Origin: Locusta migratoria
Lineage: Eukaryota > Arthropoda > Insecta > Orthoptera > Acrididae
Length of the DNA stretch: 64,000 bases
NCBI GenBank assembly: GCA_026315105.1
Contig: CM048745.1
Span: 155,303,323 to 155,367,322 of the forward strand
Direction: 5' to 3'
Position numbers and translations under genes: made by a program. Position 1 is the stretch's first letter, and every line of letters starts with the position of its first letter. The notes below the pieces were generated by a model. It was not told the DNA's origin. It did not search any database and saw only the letters and a program-made list of their open reading frames with translations. Of the stretch, positions 1-11,395 are shown in pieces.

Positions 1-794
1 ACCGTAAGTCTACTTTTATTGTGATTGTGTCGCGCATTGCGCTCCCCGTTTCGTGTTCTTCGTCCCCAACAGCTTGGGCACGGATTTCGTTGAGCTAAAT
101 GGTACGGAAAGAAATTCATCTGTACCTGCGTCATCTTACCAGTAATACCCTCACCACAGTGATGTACCCTTAATTCAGTGGATCCAGTAGCGTGTCGGCC
201 AATACCACGAATACGGGCGTGACGATCACTAATCACCAGGCTTTTTTCTGGTAGCAGAGTACCGGCTGCTGTGGGACTGGGCAGAGTGGAAGGAGGTGCA
301 AGCATTAAGGCGGTAGCTGGGCACCTGCTAGTGGACCACCTGTTGCTGAAGGCGGTGAGTGCGCGGCTTCTTATCTTGTCGGCTAGGCGCCTCAAACGAG
401 TGAAACGAACGGCTGCATCGAGCGTCTGCCTCACGCCCGCTGCCTGCTGCCTGCTTCAGCTTCCCCCAAGTCAGTGGCGGCTAGTGCTTTAGATGGCTGC
501 GAGTTCACTTTTTTCAGTGTCTGATCTTTACACTGCCGCCCCCCTCGGCGACCATGGTGACAATTTGGCGCACTACTGCCAGTGGCGCGGGGAGGGGGAA
601 GCGGCCCGGTTTCTCCCTCCCTCCGTCCCCCCTTCAGATATATTTTCGTTACAAGATCTGCAGAATGTCTTACCTCGGCTTGTTTGCGCTTGCTTCAATT
701 CTAGCTGAGGTGTCGGCCTACCATGCTGGTTTATTTCACACTTTTCTTCTAAGCTTAAAACAGACATTTGTTTCTGAAAGATACTGAACGTTGA
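1..794. other. Unassigned sequence
   Basis: No transposon protein, tRNA-like box or tandem repeat was recognised. Short overlapping open frames on both strands around 270-790 have no family resemblance and are not called. Confidence 0.5.
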
Positions 795-1080
795 GTGCGC
801 CTCGGTTGCACAGTGGTAGAGTGTCAGACTACAAATCCAAAGGTCCTACGTCCTAGAATTTTTATCTGTCACTTTCCAAGTCTTTCACAATTGGCAGTAT
901 TGCTCATGTGACATATAGAGTAGCACCGTGGTTCGGAACCGTATGCCCCCCTATAACTGCCTGGGTAAGTCAGTTCGAAGGTCGGAGGAAGGCATCGGCA
1001 TTCCACCTCTAAACGGGACCATGTCTAGTAAAGCACTGTGGTGTTCAAACAAATCTTCGGACTGTTGACTGCTTTACCTT
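795..1080 (+). mobile_element. tRNA-derived SINE, family A, B box lost
   Basis: It starts GTGCGCCTCGGTTGCACAG, an A-box-like tRNA head, and ends in the family's conserved CTTCGGACTGTTGACTGCTTTACC tail region (read in two parts). Copies at 10634 and 20915 align along the whole length. Here the stretch holding the B box (GGTTCGATCCCC in the copy at 20915) is missing between CCAAAGGTC and GTCCTAG-type sequence, so this copy should not be transcribable by RNA polymerase III. It is a retroposed copy, not a tRNA gene. Confidence 0.8.
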
Positions 1081-1516
1081 CCTGAAGGTTGTTCATTTTT
1101 CTTTGATAATGAACACCAAGAACATATGAACATGAACACTAAAACACAGTAACTGACTACCCTGTTTAGTGGCTGTATCTTCATCGTAAGGTTAATTTCG
1201 TTGCAAACTTACTTCCTGTCACGTGACACTTTCAGCATCTCCTCCTAACCTTACGCATGCGCAGAGGCTGCTACCCCCACATTTTCCAACTTTTAAAATT
1301 AATATTTCTTACAACTAAGAGCATAAATGTCATTTACCCTCAAATTCGGAACACATTTGAAAAAAAAAAAAACGTCCAAAGTATATGTGGAAAGTAACAA
1401 TACAAAAGCCAATTGTTTAAAAAATTGCTGGCAGTCTGTCTCGAACCCACTATCTTCTACAGTGCAGAGCAATGCCGCTAAGCACGCGATTATTGTTGCT
1501 AGGTGGTAAGTACTGA
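1081..1516. other. Unassigned, AT-rich
   Basis: AT-rich with an A tract near 1361-1372. Nothing else recognised. Confidence 0.5.
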
Positions 1517-1723
1517 CACTGCCTTCGTGAAATCAAGGCCATAGCATATCCATGATGACGTCATGCATTGAGGCGGGACTGACGCGCCTGATTGGTAGGT
1601 AGGCATATGATATGGATTTTGAAATTATTCCAAACGTCGGCCTACCAATCAGGTGCGTCAATCCCGCCTCAATCCATGCCGTTGTCACGGCTATGCTACG
1701 GCCTTGATTTCACGAAGGCAGTG
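1517..1723. repeat. Foldback/MITE-like inverted repeat
   Basis: Two arms face each other. The outer arm CACTGCCTTCGTGAAATC at 1517 is matched in reverse complement at 1706-1723. The inner arm TTGAGGCGGGACTGACGCGCC is matched imperfectly near 1650-1675. The total is 207 bp with a short central loop, so a transcript would fold into a long hairpin. No coding capacity and no clear target duplication was found, so the superfamily is unknown. Confidence 0.75.
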
Positions 1724-1890
1724 GCAGCGACTTCATATTCATATGATTTTATGAAGGCTTTTCAGTTGTTGCGTCTTTAATTGATAGTTATAATGTTTTT
1801 ATCAAATATGATGTGTTTTGTTGAATATTCAATGTGCCAAAGCAAATATGATATTGCATTCACGTAGGATTTCCATATGCGCAAGGTGAG

Positions 1891-2398
1891 TGTGGTGTCG
1901 CACAAGTCTAAAGTGCGCGCCACCCACTGTCGCCGCGCGCCGCCATGCACGCACGGCGCGGCGTTCTTACGACGACAGCCACGAGCGCCCTCTGTTACGA
2001 CTCCGCTCGTGGCCACCACTGGACTGCATCGTTCACTTGAGACTGAGATAGGAACCAGTTAACACTTGGGTATCAGATAGACACCAGTGAAGACTTGGCT
2101 ATCGCATAGGCACTAGGCAGGCCTCTAGCTCAACTATGTATCAGCATTCTGCAGTACTGAGCTATGTAAAAGTTAAGTGTTGTATAAATTCTGTGCAATA
2201 CATATCTCGTACTAATTTACTCTAGTGTTTCTAGTTTCTACTGTCCCACTGGCTCGTCACCTCCTACCTGCACAAGCGTGCATCCTTTATTCCTGTGTCG
2301 GTCTTTTTACTCGGCCAGCGACACCTACGACGGAAACGAGACACAAAAGCGGCGACGAGGCTGGGACACAAAAGTGGCGATGAGGCTGGGACACAAAA
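1891..2398 (+). mobile_element. LTR-like unit (solo LTR?), copy 1
   Basis: The 508-bp unit begins TGTGGTGTCGCAC and is flanked by an exact 5-bp direct repeat GTGAG at 1886-1890 and 2399-2403. A TATA-like TATAAAT lies at 2183-2189. A second copy at 18063-18526 starts and ends at the same points and has its own 5-bp duplication. The 5-bp duplications and TG start fit an LTR retrotransposon, probably a solo LTR. The right end is odd: it ends ACACAAAA, not CA, and contains a 25-bp subrepeat (GCGGCGACGAGGCTGGG core) twice plus a partial copy. This resembles primer-binding-site sequence drawn into the LTR. No gag or pol lies nearby. Confidence 0.75.
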
Positions 2399-2403
2399 GT
2401 GAG

Positions 2404-3956
2404 GTGTGCAGTAGCTCCACTGTCTGCCTGGGGACCATTCGTGCGTAACCGACAGAACTCGAGTAGCCAGGAGCTGGCCTATCTAACAGCTCCAACACCA
2501 ATGTTAAAAAGCGGCGTTTCCCTCGCGCCTCCCTTCCTCCAAGGGGTTCAGAAGAGAATTTTAACTATAACGTCAGACGCGCCAGATAACGTGTTAAGAA
2601 AAGACATTTCTTTCAGCCGCGTAGCAGTGCCTCTTATTACCGTAATGGCAGTGTTAGAGCTACTACACTTGGATGATACTGACGACTGTGCTAACTCGCC
2701 ACGATTTTTTTAGCTGAAATCCAAGAGAACGAGACAAAGAAAGGAACTACGGAAGTACAGAGTCACAGCTCAAATCCGAAAGGACGGGACGTGTACACAG
2801 ATCATTTTTCGCATCGCATACCATCTCAGGGAGACTGGTTAAAACCAGAACTCAGGACGTGCCCGCGGTGCGGGTCATCTGAGAGGTTAAAGGGTCAGGC
2901 CCCGCCTAATTGGGACAGTTAGCAGCACAGCTTAAGTGTGGCCACTTACCCCAGCCAGAGGGCCCTGTGCCAGCGAGGCTACTTACTGCACGACAGCGCC
3001 CATGTGTGCTGCAGGGAAGGAAATGGGGGCGAGACCACACGAGCACCGTGTCACATTCTGAAGGGGCTTGCTTCCACCTGCCTCATCCGAGCTTCGCGTT
3101 GCGATATGACAGTTGATCACGTCGTAACTCGCCTCCGTCCACAAACACGTTGCCGTTACTCCACGTCCACACATTGGTACTGTGACGATACTGCTGGCCC
3201 TCTCACCTCAATGTTATCGTAAGATACCGCCCGAGTGGTCCTCTCATATCAATGTCATTTTACGATACCGTCTGCGTCGGATCCGGAATCGTGTGGTTCA
3301 ATAGTGATAAAAGTTGCGTGTGAAGTTGGTTAAAAACGATATAGCCAGTCTAGGAATCAGTGTAGGGCAGTGTCTCGGTGATACAGTGATCAAAACAAGT
3401 GATAGATTTCATTAATTAAGAGATTTGTATAAGATGTTTCCAGACAGTGCTATAAAAAATACTTTTGTCATTGTACATTATTTCAATAAATAGACGAAGG
3501 TAACAACTTTTGTAAAACTTTATGTAAATGAAAATAAATAGCATTGTATATAAGTTAGGCTCAAACAACTTTTGTTGACCAGTTAATTGTTTTAATTAAT
3601 CTAATAGTCGAGATTTCAATATTGTAATTCTTTGTATATATTGACTGACGTGAGATTTTGAACCTATTTTGAGAGACTGGTGTTTATTATAAAATGAAAG
3701 TGGATTTTCTTCCATTCTGAATGTCTTTGATTGCACAGAGATCGTTTCAATCCTGTCAGATTCTGCGCTTCTTGTATGATTTATCATTAAGAAGCCGGGA
3801 GCCGTCAGTATGAGGAAATCCTTGAGCGGTAAGTAGTGAGTTACATGGAAAATTTTGGAACAGACATGGAAATTTTTTATATCGATTCAATTACCGAACA
3901 ATAATAAAACGTGCAAGATGATGAAAAGAATGGCTTATGTTCATAATTTTCAACAA
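2404..3956. other. Unassigned sequence
   Basis: About 1.5 kb. The first part (to about 3300) is moderately GC-rich with short unsupported open frames; the rest is AT-rich. Related CAATGT-TAT-GTAAGATACC and CAATGTCAT-TTACGATACC stretches near 3210 and 3250 hint at a small local duplication. Confidence 0.4.
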
Positions 3957-3970
3957 AAGAAATTTTATTC

Positions 3971-4171
3971 AAAATGTTCAAATGTTTGTTAAGCTTATGG
4001 GACTTAACTACGGGGTCATCAGTCCCTAAACTTACAAACTACTTATGAACTACTTACGAACTAGGACGGCACAAATACCGATGCCCGAGGGGAGATTCGA
4101 ACCCCCGACCGTAGAGGCCGTGCAGACCGTGACTGGAGCGCCTCAGTCCCCTCGGCCACCGTGGCCTGCAG
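3971..4171 (-). mobile_element. tRNA-derived SINE, family B
   Basis: On the minus strand it reads a tRNA-like head with A box GTGGCCGAGGGGACTGAGG and B box GGTTCGAATC, then a body ending ACAAACATTTGAACATTTT. The body holds three 11-bp units of the type TAGTTCGTAAG, the seed of the huge array at 12468. Flanks carry a 14-bp target duplication AAGAAATTTTATTC at 3957-3970 and 4172-4185, which fixes both ends. The long duplication fits LINE-mediated retroposition. Confidence 0.92.
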
Positions 4172-4185
4172 AAGAAATTTTATTC

Positions 4186-5699
4186 GTGAAGGGTTTGATG
4201 AGTAATTATTCTCTTTTTCTGTGCTGCCACTTCCTGTACTTTGGTTGAAACAGATATTCGACAGGGTAGGTGTGATAACAGTTTGTGGGGATTGTTTTTA
4301 ATTGTGTGAAAAAGTTGCTATTTTCTTTCCCGATATATATTTAAATTGCTCTTCAACTTTTTACATAAAAATGACAAATGAATGCATCTTATCTAGCAAA
4401 AATGTTAACTGCCCATGTAACAGCATGAATCTTTAAAAATAAAGGCATATTTTGCATGAAATTAACATTGTATCTGCGCATTTATTCAGTACCACGTCTG
4501 TTCCTTCATATAACAATCATTTTACTTAAAGATCTTAACGAAGATGAACAAATCAAACTAGCTGTTAAATTCGCGACGAATTCTGTAGTTAGAAATTTTT
4601 AGCACTGCGGGTTTCCCAGGCGTTTATAAGAGCAGTGCCACAAATGCCGCATCCTGTAAGGACAGGTCAAAGTAATTCGTAACTGCAGTCACATTTCATT
4701 CAGTAAGGCAACTACATTTTGTTTCACTATCAAGTAAAATTCCCACCCGCAGTAAAACCGGTAAGATGCATTTGTTTCTTCAGACTGCATTGCAAGTTAA
4801 TGAAAATATTTTTATACTTAAAGATTCACTTAGTTGCATACTTTAAGCACAGTTTGACAATCACGGACTACTAATCGAACAATGGAAACAAACGTCACCC
4901 AATAAACCAAACAAGTTTTAGCTAACAATTGTTTTCATACGAGAACACTGAACTTGTAATGACAAAGAAAATTCCGAATAAATTAAGATTTGTCTATACT
5001 TCAAAAGTAAATCAATGATCAATCCGAAGATTATTTACTAAGCATGGGTCTGTTGAAAATGGTATGCCGTTGCCTTCCTCCAATCTTTGAACTGACTTAT
5101 CCTGACAATTATAGAGGGAGCTACTGTTCAACGCGGGTTCCCAACTACGGCACAGATCGTCAAAATTGCCAGAAGGTACGCGTAAAATTAGGGAATATAT
5201 TTTGCACGAGCCATTTATTGGTACGACTGATTTCATCACAAAAAGATACTGGGCGTAGTTTACAAATTAACCAACTATGAAGAAAACAACATGCAGAATA
5301 TATAGTTGTCGCCAATCAGCACGATTTATTTACCACAGCAAATATTTATCTCTGTGAATTTAACGCAAAATGTGACCTTCCTGAACTAAACGAAATTTGG
5401 TCGTTCATGTCATATAAAAACGTAAAATGGCTTCGTCACCAGCGACTACATTTTAAAAAGAGCGAAGCAACCTGATAACGCAATCAAGCCTCAAATACGG
5501 CTGAGTGCTTATTTGCCGCTAATAATGTTCGCGTAAATTGAAATCTGGCTGCCAAACCGATGTTTCCAGAATCGATACTGGAGTAATTACATCGGCCAGA
5601 AATTGTGTTGGGCAACGCGTTAACGGGTAACCAGTTTCGGCAGCGCACACAAACGCTATTCCCGCAAAACCAGCCTGCGACGAAACTAGCAATCTCTGA

Positions 5700-5702
<3 letters not shown>
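4186..5702. other. Unassigned, AT-rich
   Basis: AT-rich sequence with no recognised repeat or coding signal. Confidence 0.45.
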
Positions 5703-5777
<75 letters not shown>

Positions 5778-5780
5778 ACA
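5703..5780. repeat. Compound microsatellite (CT)25(CA)14
   Basis: Uninterrupted CT dinucleotides at 5703-5752 pass directly into CA dinucleotides at 5753-5780. The long Arg-Glu or Ser-Leu frames across it are artefacts of the repeat. Confidence 0.97.
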
Positions 5781-6229
5781 TTACACATCTTGTCGCTTGT
5801 CAGAGTACATCAGCGCTATTGAAATGACGAGACGCATTCCACAAATGTGCCACTAATCCTGTAATCCGATAGTATAGCGTTCTTTGTCTATTTAAAAGAT
5901 AGCCCCCTTTCAGTACGAAAGTGGAAACAATAAGTTACTTTTCATTTCTTTAGAATATGCAACGTTCTCATTATCGTGCACAGTATTTGAGAGGATTGTT
6001 GATTTTAGTGGACATGGTGGGGGAAGTACCCTTCAAAAACGAGAAGGAATGCACAGAAATTTCAAGGCAAGGAGTTTAAAATGGGAGAAGTGGTAGCCCC
6101 GGATATGTTACTAAAATGACGCCCGTTTTGGAAGCCACAGTCATCAAAATCCAACGAGGTGCCATGTCATATAGAGAAATTACAAGTACAATGGCAGCTT
6201 TGAGTATATCTTTATTGTTAATGTTAGAT
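5781..6229. other. Unassigned sequence
   Basis: No repeat or coding signal recognised. Confidence 0.4.
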
Positions 6230-6240
6230 AGCATGATGAA

Positions 6241-6436
6241 AATGTTCAAATGTTTGTAGAACTTATGGGACTTTACTACGGGGTCATCAGTCCCTAAGCT
6301 TACAAACTACTTATGAACTAGCTAAGCCTAAGGACGGCACAAATATCCATGCCGAAGGGGGATTCGAACCGCCGACCGTAGTGGCCGTGCAGACCGTGAC
6401 TGGAGCGCCTCAGTCCCCTCGGCCACCGCGGCCGGC
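6241..6436 (-). mobile_element. tRNA-derived SINE, family B
   Basis: Same family as 3971: minus-strand tRNA-like head with GTGGCCGAGGGG and GGTTCGAATCCC, tail ending GAACATT. Direct repeats AGCATGATGAA (6230-6240) and AGCATGATAAA (6437-6447) bound it with one mismatch. Confidence 0.92.
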
Positions 6437-6447
6437 AGCATGATAAA

Positions 6448-7309
6448 CATCGATCTGTTATAAATAATTTATAAATGAGGGAGTCCAAGATCGTATTTAT
6501 CACTTCACTAAAACTATTACCGGTTTTGGGCTTGATTGTGATATCTTCAGACAGTGTGGACTAAGACCTAAACTGGAAATCGTTTTATCTTTAACCCTAT
6601 ATAGGATAGTGGTCGATATATTGTCCACCTACCATAAGTGCAGAACAGTGTACTCTGCCCATTGCCTTCCTTGTTTTCACCCGTTTCATTCTAAATAACG
6701 TGTTTACCACTGGAATTTGTAATATTTCATAGTGTTTAGTAATGTTTTATTTTAATGTGTTCAATTTTGTAATAGTAAATTATTAAATAGATTGTATCTT
6801 CTTTGCATTCCGAATGCCATTTTTAAATTATCTATTCAAGATATAAGAAGGTTGTCTTTTAAATCACCACCAACCACAGTAGTCTAAGAGTCACCCACAA
6901 TGGATAGTGGTCTGGACATCAACCATCTATTTCTTCCTTTCACTTCCAAGTTAAATGAACATAAAATAATTCTGAGTATATTACATACCTATAAAAGTCA
7001 AATGGGGTGCAATAAAAATATTACCTTTCAAATTTCCAGAAAAATAAGTTTTGTCCTATAAAGGGTTAATGGGATCTTAGGCTGTTATCTACTCATAGCT
7101 TTATCCATTAAGTTATGAATGTGGTTTCTTCGTTATTTGTGTCGTGAGTTGTGGCGTTAATGTAAGGAAAAGTCATTGAAATCGTCCAAGGAAAGGGCAG
7201 GATCAGGCGCGTTATCCTAGGAAACTTCAGGAAACGTCAGCCAGCCTACGTCTGCCACTACCGACAGTGAGAGGCTGACAGTCGTCAATTTGCGTGACAT
7301 GACCGTGTG
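6448..7309. other. Unassigned; carries CTGAAGA/ACCGGT motif
   Basis: Mostly AT-rich. At 6519-6550 on the minus strand CTGAAGATATC is followed by AAAACCGGT, a degenerate version of the motif also found near 30475, 45592, 56555, 57035, 58672 and 59006. Confidence 0.45.
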
Positions 7310-7495
7310 AAAATGTTCAAATGTTTGTCAATCTAAGCGACTTAACGACGTTCGTCATCAGTCCGCAGGCTTACAAACTACTTTCACTAACAAAGTAGCT
7401 TATGCTAAGGACAACAAATACCCATGCCCGAGGGAGGACTCTAACCCCCGACGGCGAACGGCCGCGGTCTCAGCAGCTGGGCGGTGTAGTGCGCA
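7310..7495 (-). mobile_element. Diverged tRNA-derived SINE, family B-related
   Basis: The tail AAAATGTTCAAATGTTTGT at 7310 and the body match family B in reverse orientation, but the B box is degenerate (GGTTAGAGTCC) and the A-box end is scarcely recognisable. It is an old or chimeric copy. The following bases to about 7610 may belong to another unnamed repeat. Confidence 0.7.
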
Positions 7496-8089
7496 CGGCC
7501 ATTCTGCCGCCTTGCCCGTTTCGCAGATACTCCGTGAAGTGGACGAAGGAGAGTGGCTATGGATGATTGGTCTCTCCCTCCCAATAACCAACCAAACATG
7601 CTAGGTCATCAGCACCTTTAACTCAGAATGGTGATGACTGACGTCAATAGCTGCAACGGCATCGTTTTCATTTGTCCCAACTCGCAAGGAAAGTTTACGT
7701 TTAGACCTGAAGTCCACGAGGCGAGTGTTAAGCGGATAACCATGTACGAAGTCCTGGATAAGACAGTAGCCTGTAGCCTTTAAGTTATAACCAATTTTTA
7801 CCTAGTCCTGTTTAAAGTGATATCTGGGAACGTAAGAAACTACACTGAAATATAACACACCACATTCTCGTACTATGGTCTCAAGCGTCGAGTGATCAGT
7901 TGCCTTTCGATTATTTCGGGTTCCACTAAGATGGCCATTATGTTGCTACATAGCTTTAAGGACCTCCTCCATATTACATTACGTTAGAAGATTCTGCATT
8001 TCCATTTGTTCATCTGCTCACGTTATTCGCACACCTACGGATCATCAGATTTCTATCTGATTATGCTGAAGCGATAGCTCCTTAAGTAA
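7496..8089. other. Unassigned sequence
   Basis: No repeat or coding signal recognised beyond a possible fragment near 7580-7620. Confidence 0.4.
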
Positions 8090-9482
8090 CAGCCATATAC
8101 AACCACTCTCTCAAAGAAGGATCTGTACCAAAAGATTGGAAAGTTGCACAGGTCACACCTATATTCAAAAAGGCAGGAGTAATCCACTAAACTACAGGCC
8201 TATTTCATTGACGTCAATTTGCAGCAGTGTTTTGGAACATATTGTGTATTCAAATATTATGAATTCTCTAACAGAACGATTTATTGACCCAAGGTCAACA
8301 CGGATTTAGAAAATATCGTTCATGCCAAACACCACTAGCTCTTTATTCACACGAAGTGATGGGTGCTATCGACAAGGGTTCGCAAATCGATTCCTTATTT
8401 CTTTATTTCAAGATGGCTTTTGACACCGTACCTCACAAACGGATTTTAATCAAATTGCGTTGTTATGGTATATCGCCCCAAATTTGCGACTGGATAGGGT
8501 ATTTCCTGTCAGAGGAGACACAGGTCGTAGTAATCGATGGTAAGGCATCGACTAAAACAGAGCAGATTTCGGGCGTTCCACAGGGTAGTTTTAGTGTTAT
8601 TGGTCCTCTGCTGTTCCTTATTTACATAAACGATTTAGGGGAAAATGTAAGTAGCTCTCTTCGTTTGTTTGCAGATGACGCCGTCATTTACCGTCTAGTA
8701 AAATCATCTGAAGATCAAAACCAGCTGCAGAACGATCTGGATATCAGTATGGTGTAAAAATTGGCAATTGACTCTAAGTAATGAGAAGTGTCAAGTCGTC
8801 CACATGAGTACGAAAAGAAATCGGTTAAACTTCGTTTACAAGATAGATCAATCAAACGTGAAGGCTGTAAACTCCACAAAATACCTAGGAATCACTATTA
8901 CTTCAGACTTAAACTGGAAAGAACACGTATATAATGTCGTGGGAAAGGCGAACCAGAGACTGCGTTTTATTGGCAGAACCCTTAAAACATGCAACAGAAC
9001 TACAAATGAAACTGCATACACTACGCTTCTCCGTCCATTTCTGGAGTATTGCAGCCCAGTTTGGGATCCTTATCAGGTGGCTTTGACGAAGGACATCGAA
9101 AGAGTCCAAAGAAGAGCAGCTCGTTTCGTATTGTCACGATACAGGGGATACAGCGTTATGGAAATGATACAGGATCTGGATGGGATGGGAATCATTACAA
9201 CAACGGCACTTATCGCTATGGCGTGGACTACTAACGAAACCCCAATCGCCAACATTCTCCTCCGAATGCGAAAATATATTGTTGACTCCCACTTACATAG
9301 GTAGAAACCATCATCAGAATAAAATACGAGAAATCAGAGCTCGAACAGAGATTCAGGTGTTCTTTCTTCCCGCGCGCTATTCGTGAATGGAATGGAAGAT
9401 AAATAGTATATTGGTGGTTCATTGAACCTTCTGCCAAGCACTTAAGTGTGATTTGCAGAGTATCCTATGTAGATGTACATCT
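8090..9482 (+). mobile_element. 5'-truncated CR1/L2/Jockey-like LINE
   Basis: Frames at 8284-8757 and 8768-9304 together encode the reverse transcriptase core. Visible motifs are HGFRKYRSC, AFDTVPHKR, SGVPQG, GPLLFLIYINDL and the catalytic FADDA near residue 130 of the first frame. The second frame carries the thumb region (STKYLGITITSDLNWKEH, then YCSPVWDPYQ). Frame breaks near 8760 and after 9180 make it a dead copy. The endonuclease domain is absent, as expected of 5' truncation. The 3' end is ATGTAGATGTACATC, the same terminal motif as the copies at 10001, 14764, 39462 and 49803. Confidence 0.88.
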
Positions 9483-10000
9483 TTTAGTTGAGTCAGAAAT
9501 TCCCGTGTGATGACAATAACTTGAAAAGGATGCTATTTTGGATAAGATGTGTTTGCACAGGTTGGTAGACTTGTGGGACCATACCCGACGCCTTCAGCGG
9601 CACAAGTGAGACACTTGGTGGTAGCTTGTTCGGCGCCGCAGCGGTGGTCTCGGCAGACGCTGGGCGCTAGTCGCTAGTCTTACTGGTGTCGGCAGGAGGT
9701 GGAGGGAGCTGAGGTTATCCAGTAGTGGCGGCCTTGGCTCTCGTGACCCGGCCACACACTGCCCACAGCTGTTGGCAGCGCCACCAGTCCTCGACGCTCC
9801 TAACGGTTCTACAGGCTACACCTGTCGCCCGTAAAACGGAGGCGTTTCCCGAGGCCACGAACAGCTCACTATCACGGCCAAACACTTTCAACCAGTTGTC
9901 CAGCAATGCTTGCGGCTATAAAACTGCGGGGGCGCAAGGGTTTACAAGTGCCGCGAAACGACGCAAAGTGAACTATTGCAAGTGAGGCACTCCTGTAATC
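9483..10000. other. GC-rich segment with TATA-like box
   Basis: GC content rises at about 9590-9985, and CTATAAAA occurs at 9916-9923. This could be an LTR or promoter fragment, but no end repeats or coding partner were found. Confidence 0.35.
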
Positions 10001-11340
10001 CATCTACATCTACATAGATACTCTGCAAATGTAAGTGCCAGGCAGAGGGTTCATTAAAGCACTTTCATAACCTTTCTCTACCGTTCCATTCTCTAATAGT
10101 GCGCGGGAACATAGAACACCTAAATCGTTCAGTTTTCGATCTGATTTCTCTTATATTATTGGGATGGTAATGTCTCCCTATGTAGGTGGGTGCTAGTAAA
10201 AATATTTTAACATTCACAAGTAAAAGTCGGTGATTGAAATTTCACAAATAGAGCTCACCGCAACGAATGACGTCTTTCTTTTAATGATTTTTCACCTCAA
10301 ATCGTGCAACATTTCCGTGACGCTTCCCCCTTATAACGAGCTGCTCTTCTCTGGACCTTCTCAATGTCTTCCGTCAGTCCCACACTGGGCAACATTACCC
10401 CATGAGAGGAAGCACAAGAGTGATGTAGGTAGTCTCTTTGGTGGAGCTGGTGCATCTTCAAAGCGTTCTGCCAATGAAACGTAACCTTTCGTTCGCCTTC
10501 CCCACAATATTTTCTGTGTGTTCTCTCCAGTCTATGTTGTTCGTAATTTGAACCCTTAGACCTTTTTGTAGAATTTACGACCTTGAGGTCTGACTGATTA
10601 ATCGTCTAATTGAAGTTCTGCGGATTTCTTTTGTGTGCCTCTGTTGCACAGTGGTAGAGTGCCAGACTACAAATTTAAAGGTCGCGGGTCCGATCCCCGC
10701 CAGGTCCTAGGATTTTTATCTGTCACTTTCCACTTCTTTCACCTCTAGCGGTATTGGTCATATGAAAAACACCGAGTAGCAGCGTGGTTCGGAACCCGCA
10801 TTAAACTGGACGTCACCCTATAACTGGTTGGGTTAGTCAGTTCGAAGGCCGGAGGAAGGCAACGGCGTACCACCTCCAAACAGGACCATGCCTAGTAAAG
10901 CACCGTTGTGTTCAAACCAATCTTCGGATTGTTGGCTGCTTTACCTTACCGTTTATTACTTCACACTTTTCGTAATTTTTAATTGCCAGTTTTGGCACCA
11001 CTTGTACATTTTCTGTAAATCGCTTTGCAGATGCTTTTGATCCTCTTTACTTCATTAACCGATAAACGACAGCATAATCCGCGAACCGTCCAATGGAGCT
11101 ATACAGATTATCTACTAAATCTTTTAAAAACACAAGGAAAAGTAGGGGGACCTATAACGCTTCCCTGGGGAACGCCGATATTTCAGTTTTACTAGATTAC
11201 TTGCCAACAGTTATTACGAACTGTGTCCTTTCTCACAGGAAATCTTGAATCCACTCGTACAATTGGGGCGATATTCCATAAGCACGCAATTTCACTAGAA
11301 GCCGCTTGTGAGGTACAGTGTCATTCTTATGACAAAAGTC
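10001..11340 (-). mobile_element. CR1/L2/Jockey-like LINE split by a SINE
   Basis: The left edge CATCTACATCTACAT is the reversed 3' terminus of the family at 8090. The minus-strand sequence aligns with the copy at 49803 through the 3' UTR, thumb and the RT core up to the region encoding the AFDTVPH stretch. Many stops and indels remain. A family A SINE interrupts it at 10634-10948: LINE sequence on either side is adjacent in the copy at 50455-50505. Confidence 0.82.
10634..10948 (+). mobile_element. tRNA-derived SINE, family A, nested in LINE
   Basis: A full-length family A copy with head TGCCTCTGTTGCACAGTGG, A box GTGGTAGAGTGCC and B box GGTCCGATCCCC, and the usual CTTCGGATTGTTGGCTGC tail. 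It sits inside an older LINE, so it is the younger insertion. Confidence 0.88.
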
Positions 11341-11395
11341 TTGCCGCCTAAATTACGCTCATTTCTGTATGCATTCTTTTTACACAAGAAGACAA

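Noticed and set aside
5484..5788. Arg-Glu-rich and Cys-Val-rich frames
   Set aside because: Translations of the CT/CA microsatellite.
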